From the NCBI RefSeq assembly GCF_015704865.1, contig NZ_JADQTO010000042.1:1-58115 (forward strand): a stretch of DNA of 58,115 nucleotides. The letters run 5' to 3'. Shown piece by piece: positions 53,499 to 58,115 of the stretch (position 1 is the first letter of the stretch; every line of letters begins with the position of its first letter). The translations under genes were made by a program, and so were the position numbers. The notes under the pieces are model-generated. The model searched no databases, was not told where the DNA came from, and was given only the letters and a program-made list of their open reading frames with translations. Source of the stretch: Actinoplanes aureus (lineage in GTDB: Bacteria; Actinomycetota; Actinomycetes; Mycobacteriales; Micromonosporaceae).

Positions 53499-53534
53499 AC
53501 TGTTGACCAAAGCGGTTCTTACACTGTCAACAGT
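53499..53534. promoter_or_regulatory. Inverted repeat with 9-bp arms
   Basis: ACTGTTGAC (53499-53507) and GTCAACAGT (53526-53534) are exact complements 18 bp apart. It lies about 320 bp upstream of the FIST gene, directly before direct repeat R1. It could be an operator; no regulator adjoins it. Confidence 0.45.
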
Positions 53535-53542
53535 CGATTCAC

Positions 53543-53689
53543 GTTTGCCCAGGTCCGGGCTATTGGTGGACCGTGCTAGGCAGAATAAGAACCGCATTCC
53601 CGCAGCTCAGAGCCCCAATCGTGACCCTACCGGCCGTCCGCCGCCGCGTACCCTGACCGGTTTGTCGCTCAGGCACCGTGGCGCCGCCA
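53543..53689 (+). repeat. Direct repeat R1 upstream of the FIST gene
   Basis: It aligns with R2 (57505-57652) almost without length change. The best blocks are GTTTGCC.AGGTC.GGGCT then ATTGGTGGACCG, and CCAATCGTGAC, followed by CCCTGAC and GCGCCGCC. Confidence 0.6.
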
Positions 53690-53855
53690 TGCCGATCCGA
53701 TCCCATCAGCAGCACCGTTACCCCGGCCTACTCTTGGCGTCCTCGGCTCGGCATCACGGCCAACGGCCGGAACTGGTCGAACCCGAAACAGCACTGATCG
53801 AACGGACGCTCAGGTTCGCCCATCGGCCGCCGATGTCAACGGCGTGGAGCACCGG

Positions 53856-55040
53856 ATGGAGCAGGCAGTGCGTTGGATGGGTACTGGATACAGCCAGAGT
53901 CCCGATGCGGCAACAGCGGGATCTGCCGCAGCGGCCCAGGCGATTGCCGATCGGAACCCGGCCCTGCTGATCATCTATTGCGCCGTTCGCTACGACTTCG
54001 AGCGCCTGCTGAACGCTGTTCGAGCTCAGGCCGACGCGGACACCGTCATCGTCGGCTGTACCACGGCTGGTCACGTGACCCCGGGCTATGGGGACCCTGC
54101 CGAGGAGAGCGTGGTGGTCGTGGCACTGGGTGGCCCGGGCCTCGAGGTGCGTGCCGCCGTGGGACGGAACGTGTCGACCCGGCGGCAGGAGGCCGGAGCT
54201 GGCGCTGCGGCCGGCGTAGCCGGTCTGACCAAGGACCACCGCGCCGGCCTGCTGTTGTGCGACGGGCTGCTCGGAGAACAGAACGAAGTGGTACGTGGCG
54301 CCTATTCGGTCGCGAGTGCCCTGGTGCCGCTGGTCGGCGGGTGCGCCGGTGACGACATGCGGCTCCGCCAGACCCATCAGTTCTTCGGGGACCGGCACGG
54401 AGTGGAGGTGCTGACCGACGCGGTGATCGGCGTGGGCCTGGGTTCCGACGCGAAGCTTGGCATCGGCATCGCGCACGGCTGGCACAAGCGCGGCGAGCCG
54501 ATGATCGTGACGCGCAGCGAGAAGGGCCGATTGTACGAGCTCGACGGCGCGCCGGCCCTCGACGTCTTCCTCGAGCGTACCGGCATCGACCGCTCGGTAC
54601 TCGAGAACGCCGAGGCGTTCCAGGCGGCTGCGTTCGCGAACCCGCTCGGTCTTTCCCGGCGCACCGACGAGGACATCCGGATCGCGCACAGCTGGGACCC
54701 TGACGACGGTTCTCTGCTGTTCCTGGCCGACACGCCTCAGGGCGCACTGGCGTGGGTGATGGGCGCCGAGGAAGACTCGGTTGTCGATGCGGGCGCGATA
54801 TCGTGCCGTCAGGCCATCGATGCGCTGGACGGCGCACAGCCGGTCGGGATTCTTGCCTTCGACTGCGGGGTCCGGAAAATGGTACTCGGCCCGGACGGAG
54901 TCAAGCGGGAGATCGCCGCCATGGAGCGGGAGACCGCCGGTGTTCCCCTGGCGGGTTTCTACAGCTACGGCGAGTTCGCCCGCACCCGCGGAGCACGTGG
55001 CCTGCACCGGCTGACCGTTGTGACCCTCGCGATCGCCTGA
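53856..55040 (+). CDS. FIST domain sensor protein
   Basis: A 394-residue protein from ATG 53856, which follows GGAG by six bases; GTG 53844 is an alternative. The FIST N domain (~15-210: NPALLIIYCAVRYDFERLLN, VIVGCTTAGHVTPGYG, VPLVGGCAGDDMRL) and FIST C domain (~215-390: HGWHKRGEPMIVTRSEKGRL YELDG, PVGILAFDCGVRKMVLGPDG, FYSYGEFART) are complete. FIST domains bind small ligands such as amino acids and feed kinases or cyclic-di-GMP enzymes. No signal peptide or membrane helix. It lies ten bases before the GGDEF/EAL gene and is surely its partner. Confidence 0.9.
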   Translation: MEQAVRWMGTGYSQSPDAATAGSAAAAQAIADRNPALLIIYCAVRYDFERLLNAVRAQADADTVIVGCTTAGHVTPGYGDPAEESVVVVALGGPGLEVRAAVGRNVSTRRQEAGAGAAAGVAGLTKDHRAGLLLCDGLLGEQNEVVRGAYSVASALVPLVGGCAGDDMRLRQTHQFFGDRHGVEVLTDAVIGVGLGSDAKLGIGIAHGWHKRGEPMIVTRSEKGRLYELDGAPALDVFLERTGIDRSVLENAEAFQAAAFANPLGLSRRTDEDIRIAHSWDPDDGSLLFLADTPQGALAWVMGAEEDSVVDAGAISCRQAIDALDGAQPVGILAFDCGVRKMVLGPDGVKREIAAMERETAGVPLAGFYSYGEFARTRGARGLHRLTVVTLAIA

Positions 55041-55050
55041 GCGACTGCCC

Positions 55051-57291
55051 ATGACCCTGCACTGGTCGACTCACCAGCTCACCGAGTACTTCACGGCGGT
55101 CAGCTCCTCGGCTGACGAGGAGGTGGCCATCCGAGTCGCCGTCGAACGCGCGCTGGAGGCCCTCGACGCGGAGGTAGGTGCGGTCCTTCTGGCCGGCGAG
55201 AACGGCGTGCGTGGCCTGACCGGTCTGCCCGTGACAGTCCCGGCCGAGCAGGTGCGTCCGGCCTTCCGTGGTGAGCCGACGGTCGAGTTGCCGCTGCTGG
55301 GCGAGGCGAACGGTGCACACGCCACCCTCGGCAGCGACATCGACGGCGAGCTCGTCGTCGCGCGTATCGACGACGTGTTCAGCACCGAGGAACGTCAGAT
55401 GCTCCAGGGCATGGCCCAGGTGCTCGGGCTGGCGCTGCGCAACCTGCGGATACTCACGACCGAGAGGGCGCTGCGCGAGGAGCGGGCCCGCGAGGCCAGG
55501 CAGCGACTGGAACTGCTGGAAGTACTCCGCGCCCGGCAGACCCTGCTGGAGACGCTGCTTTCCATCCAGCGTGCGATCTCCCGGCGCGAGCCGCTGCAGT
55601 CGGTCCTCGACGCCATCACGGAGGGCGTCTCAGGGCTCCTGGGCCAAGCTCCGATCGCGCTGGTGCTGTCGGACCCGGCGGAGCCCACCAGCCTTATCGT
55701 GGCCTCGCGGGCGCACTGGCCGGAGTCGGCCGGCACAGCGAACGCTGCTCTGGAGCTCGCGGCGGAAGCGATCGCCGTGGGGGACACGGTGGTTCGTTCC
55801 GGGCCGTCCGAAGATCTGAGGTTGGCCACGCCGGTCCACGTCAGCGGCGTTGTCGCGGGAGGCCTCGTCGCGGTCGGGCTGGACGAGACGGATTCCGCCG
55901 TGGAGAACATCAGCCTGTTGTCCGCGTTCGGACAGCAGATCAGCTTGGCGCTGACCGATGCCCGCACCGTAGAGGCGGTTAGGGAGGCGTACCGCGACCC
56001 CCTCACCGGCCTGCCGAACCGCAAACTCTTCCTGGAACGTCTCGACCAGATCCTGGGAGACCCCCGGGTTGAGGCCGTCGTCATTCTGTTCGTCGACCTC
56101 GATCGGTTCAAGTCGGTGAACGACAGCCTCGGCCACAACGCGGGCGATGAGTTGCTCGCGGCGGTGAGCGAACGCATCCTCGCCTGCCTGCGGACCGGAG
56201 ATCTGGCGGCCCGGCTGGGTGGTGACGAGTTCGCCGTGCTGATTGAAGGTGTTTCCGTCGAGGACGCCCGAGTGGTCGCCGAACGCATCGCGATCGAGGT
56301 CGCCGAGCCCTTCCACGTCGCGGGACGGCCGGTTTACATCGGTTCCAGCATCGGCATCGCGGCACGGGCGGGCGGTACCACGGCCAGTGAGCTGCTGGGC
56401 AATGCGGACGTTGCCATGTACCGGGCGAAGAGGACCGGGTCCGGCCAGGTCGTCGTGTTCGAACCGGAGATGCACGCCGAGCAGTTGACCCGGCTGGAGC
56501 TGCGAGCCGACCTGCAGCACGCTCTGGTAGCCGGACAGTTCCGGCTAGATGTGCAACCGCTGGTGCGGCTGGCCACCGGAGAATTGGAGGGCGTCGAAGC
56601 ACTCCTGCGGTGGCACCATCCTAGGCGTGGGATCGTACCGCCCGACCAGTTCATCCCGATCACGGAGGAGACCGGCCTGATCAACGAGATCGGCCGGTGG
56701 GCCCTGCGCGAGGCAGTGTCGCACGTTGCCAGTTGGCGTCGATTGCTGCCCGGCCTCACGGTCAGCGTGAACGTCTCAGCCCGCCAGATCACTGATGACC
56801 GGTTCGTGACGGACGTGGCCGACGCGCTGGATTCCGCGGGCGTCGATGGCAGCGCCCTCACCCTCGAATTGACCGAAACCGTGCTGACGACGGACCCGGC
56901 GAAGGCACTGACGAATCTGCGGCTCATCAAGAAGCGGGGGGTACGCCTTTCGGTCGACGATTTCGGGACCGGGTACTCGTCGCTGTCGTACCTCCGGCAG
57001 TTTCCCGTGGACCAGGTGAAGATCGACCGGAGCTTCGTCAGTGGCGTGACCAGGTCGGCCCAGGACAACGCCCTCGTGCGCGCGGTCGTCGACCTGGGAC
57101 GGGCGCTGCATCTGGAGGTTGTGGCCGAGGGCATCGAGGATGTGGAGCAGCTACAAGCCCTGGTACGGATGGGATGTGATCTCGGTCAGGGGTACCACCT
57201 TCACCGGCCGATGGATCCGCAGCTCTTCGCGGACGTGATTCAACAAGGGGGCCGGGCCCGCTCAGCTTTGATGAGCACTTCCAGCATGTGA
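55051..57291 (+). CDS. GAF-GAF-GGDEF-EAL cyclic-di-GMP turnover enzyme
   Basis: A 746-residue cytosolic protein. GAF-like domains occupy ~10-135 and ~165-305, separated by a coiled coil (RALREERAREARQRLELLEV). The GGDEF domain (~312-470) has an intact GGDEF (390-394) and an RxxD inhibitory site (R381-D384) exactly five residues before it. The EAL domain (~480-735) keeps EALLRW (516), SVNVSA, LELTE, SVDDFGTGYSSL, VKIDRSF and EGIE. Both activities are thus possible: synthesis of c-di-GMP from GTP with product inhibition, and hydrolysis. The GAFs and the FIST protein probably set the balance. Confidence 0.93.
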   Translation: MTLHWSTHQLTEYFTAVSSSADEEVAIRVAVERALEALDAEVGAVLLAGENGVRGLTGLPVTVPAEQVRPAFRGEPTVELPLLGEANGAHATLGSDIDGELVVARIDDVFSTEERQMLQGMAQVLGLALRNLRILTTERALREERAREARQRLELLEVLRARQTLLETLLSIQRAISRREPLQSVLDAITEGVSGLLGQAPIALVLSDPAEPTSLIVASRAHWPESAGTANAALELAAEAIAVGDTVVRSGPSEDLRLATPVHVSGVVAGGLVAVGLDETDSAVENISLLSAFGQQISLALTDARTVEAVREAYRDPLTGLPNRKLFLERLDQILGDPRVEAVVILFVDLDRFKSVNDSLGHNAGDELLAAVSERILACLRTGDLAARLGGDEFAVLIEGVSVEDARVVAERIAIEVAEPFHVAGRPVYIGSSIGIAARAGGTTASELLGNADVAMYRAKRTGSGQVVVFEPEMHAEQLTRLELRADLQHALVAGQFRLDVQPLVRLATGELEGVEALLRWHHPRRGIVPPDQFIPITEETGLINEIGRWALREAVSHVASWRRLLPGLTVSVNVSARQITDDRFVTDVADALDSAGVDGSALTLELTETVLTTDPAKALTNLRLIKKRGVRLSVDDFGTGYSSLSYLRQFPVDQVKIDRSFVSGVTRSAQDNALVRAVVDLGRALHLEVVAEGIEDVEQLQALVRMGCDLGQGYHLHRPMDPQLFADVIQQGGRARSALMSTSSM

Positions 57292-57504
57292 CGGCGAGAC
57301 GGCTCTTGACGGGTCCGTGACGGCGCCGTGCCACTGTTGATCACCCGGCGGGCAGAGCATCGGGTGTCAGTGGCGCGGACGTCGGCCGGCGTCCGGCGAC
57401 GCGCGCAGGCGGACAACTGAAACGTCCGCGTACCGCACGACGTCGTTCTCCAGCTCAGCACGCATCCGAAGACGCGGTTCGCGCACTGCCTCCAACTGTC
57501 TTAG

Positions 57505-57652
57505 GTTTGCCGAGGTCAGGGCTATTGGTGGACCGGATGTGGCACAACCCGAACCACATTCACACTGCTCAGGGGCCAATCGTGACGGTTTCAGCCGTAC
57601 GCCGACGCATGCCCTGACTAGTTCACCAGTGGCCGCCCGCCGCAGCGCCGCC
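57505..57652 (+). repeat. Direct repeat R2 downstream of the GGDEF/EAL gene
   Basis: Partner of R1, same orientation, 3.96 kb away. The stretch from GTTTGCC to GGACCG matches R1 at about 29 of 31 positions; the remainder is more diverged. Confidence 0.6.
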
Positions 57653-57655
57653 AGA

Positions 57656-57766
57656 CTAACCCGATTCACGAACAGGATCGGCGCCGCGACCCTGGTCACC
57701 CGACCACGACTCGTGGATCATGGCTGCTAAGGCGGTGACCGCCTGCTGCCGATCTTCCACCGACAT
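57656..57766 (-). CDS. Very short protein of unknown function
   Basis: ATG 57766 to TAG 57656 encodes 36 residues (MSVEDRQQAVTALAAMIHES then WSGDQGRGADPVRESG). The composition is natural and amphipathic. It may be a small accessory protein or the head of a truncated gene. Confidence 0.35.
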   Translation of the reverse strand: MSVEDRQQAVTALAAMIHESWSGDQGRGADPVRESG

Positions 57767-58115
57767 GAGCGCCGTCCTCGGATCTCGCACTACCACGATG
57801 GGTGTGCGGCGCTTCGCCCCCGACATGGTCAGAACAACGAGGGCACGGCTGTACAGGAACGAGGCTCATCCACCGAGGCCGGTCTAAGCCGAATCACCCG
57901 GACTTCCTACCGGTATAGACGCCTGACATGCCGACGCGAGGCGACTACGGTTCGTAATGCCGTGATCGCCGGAGATCCATGATCGACTCACTTACCTGCA
58001 AGCAGTGGTTCCGTCCAGGGACAGTTCCGTACTTGTTGAAGTGGTTCAGGCAGCATGATGTCGTCTCGCCGCTCTGGGTGAGTTACGGATCTCGAGGTGT
58101 CGTTGTGGGTGGTCG
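57767..58115. other. Window end, no supported gene
   Basis: A plus-strand frame opens at ATG 57979 after a GGAG (MIDSLTCKQWFRPGTVPYLL...) and runs off the end. It is AT-richer than its surroundings and I cannot name it. Nothing else seen. Confidence 0.3.

Noticed and set aside
53754..55052. Minus-strand frame of 432 codons opposite the FIST gene
   Set aside because: It is the complement of a gene with complete FIST domains; its own product has no recognisable domain.
1..58115. tRNA, rRNA, prophage or plasmid replication genes
   Set aside because: None recognised; no integrase, capsid, terminase or replication protein is encoded, so a prophage or integrative plasmid is not supported.

Overview
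The window is high-GC DNA (many GTG starts, GGAGG-type ribosome binding sites, dense ATGA/GTGA stop-start overlaps) and reads as the chromosome of a filamentous or sporangium-forming actinomycete, most likely Micromonosporaceae or a close relative. That placement is inferred from gene style; there is no rRNA or marker gene here. It is an accessory region: transposase fragments of at least six families (IS630, IS6, IS256, IS5, IS110, IS1182, plus ISAs1-like pieces), many single-gene islands, several broken genes, and no core housekeeping operon, tRNA, integrase or CRISPR array.

Layout. 1-2.5 kb: an IS630 fragment, a frameshifted zinc-ribbon-like gene and a FUSC-type membrane protein. 2.6-8.3 kb: two IS6-family copies in inverted orientation bracket a four-gene operon (secreted Cys-rich protein, ABC ATPase, two membrane proteins) and a PadR-like regulator. 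8.3-8.65 kb: fragments of an IS256 transposase and of an FxLD-type methyltransferase. 8.8-15.6 kb: a five-gene ABC/FtsX export operon divergent from a histidine kinase/response regulator pair. The kinase is a pseudogene, and one permease and one ATPase carry single-base frameshifts. 15.7-17.2 kb: IS5 and IS110 remnants.

17.3-26.3 kb is the most distinctive block. It holds a 941-residue NTPase with a C-terminal solenoid of fifteen 28-residue repeats, convergent with and overlapping a tightly coupled three-gene operon of dynamin-like GTPases. 26.3-28.1 kb is transposase debris and non-coding DNA.

28.1-35.5 kb: two TetR-controlled modules with clear palindromic operators (flavodoxin plus nitronate monooxygenase; MFS exporter) around unknown genes. 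35.8-44.8 kb: scattered small genes (two VOC proteins, a SAM methyltransferase, small membrane proteins, a membrane-anchored PstS-like protein, a tandem universal stress protein). 45.1-49.3 kb: a minus-strand gene set (alpha/beta hydrolase, epoxide hydrolase, NmrA-like reductase, SRPBCC protein) behind a perfect 14-bp inverted repeat. 49.7-53.4 kb: immunity-type and NADAR genes with no toxin visible. 53.8-57.3 kb: a FIST sensor gene coupled to a GAF-GAF-GGDEF-EAL cyclic-di-GMP enzyme, bracketed by a diverged direct repeat of about 147 bp.

Two window-wide patterns stand out. A roughly 95-bp intergenic repeat family recurs in one orientation between 28 and 53 kb and separates the small accessory genes like punctuation. 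At least six genes are broken by what looks like one missing G or C in a short G/C run, so either the region is decaying or the assembly carries indel errors; frames near those points should be read with that in mind.
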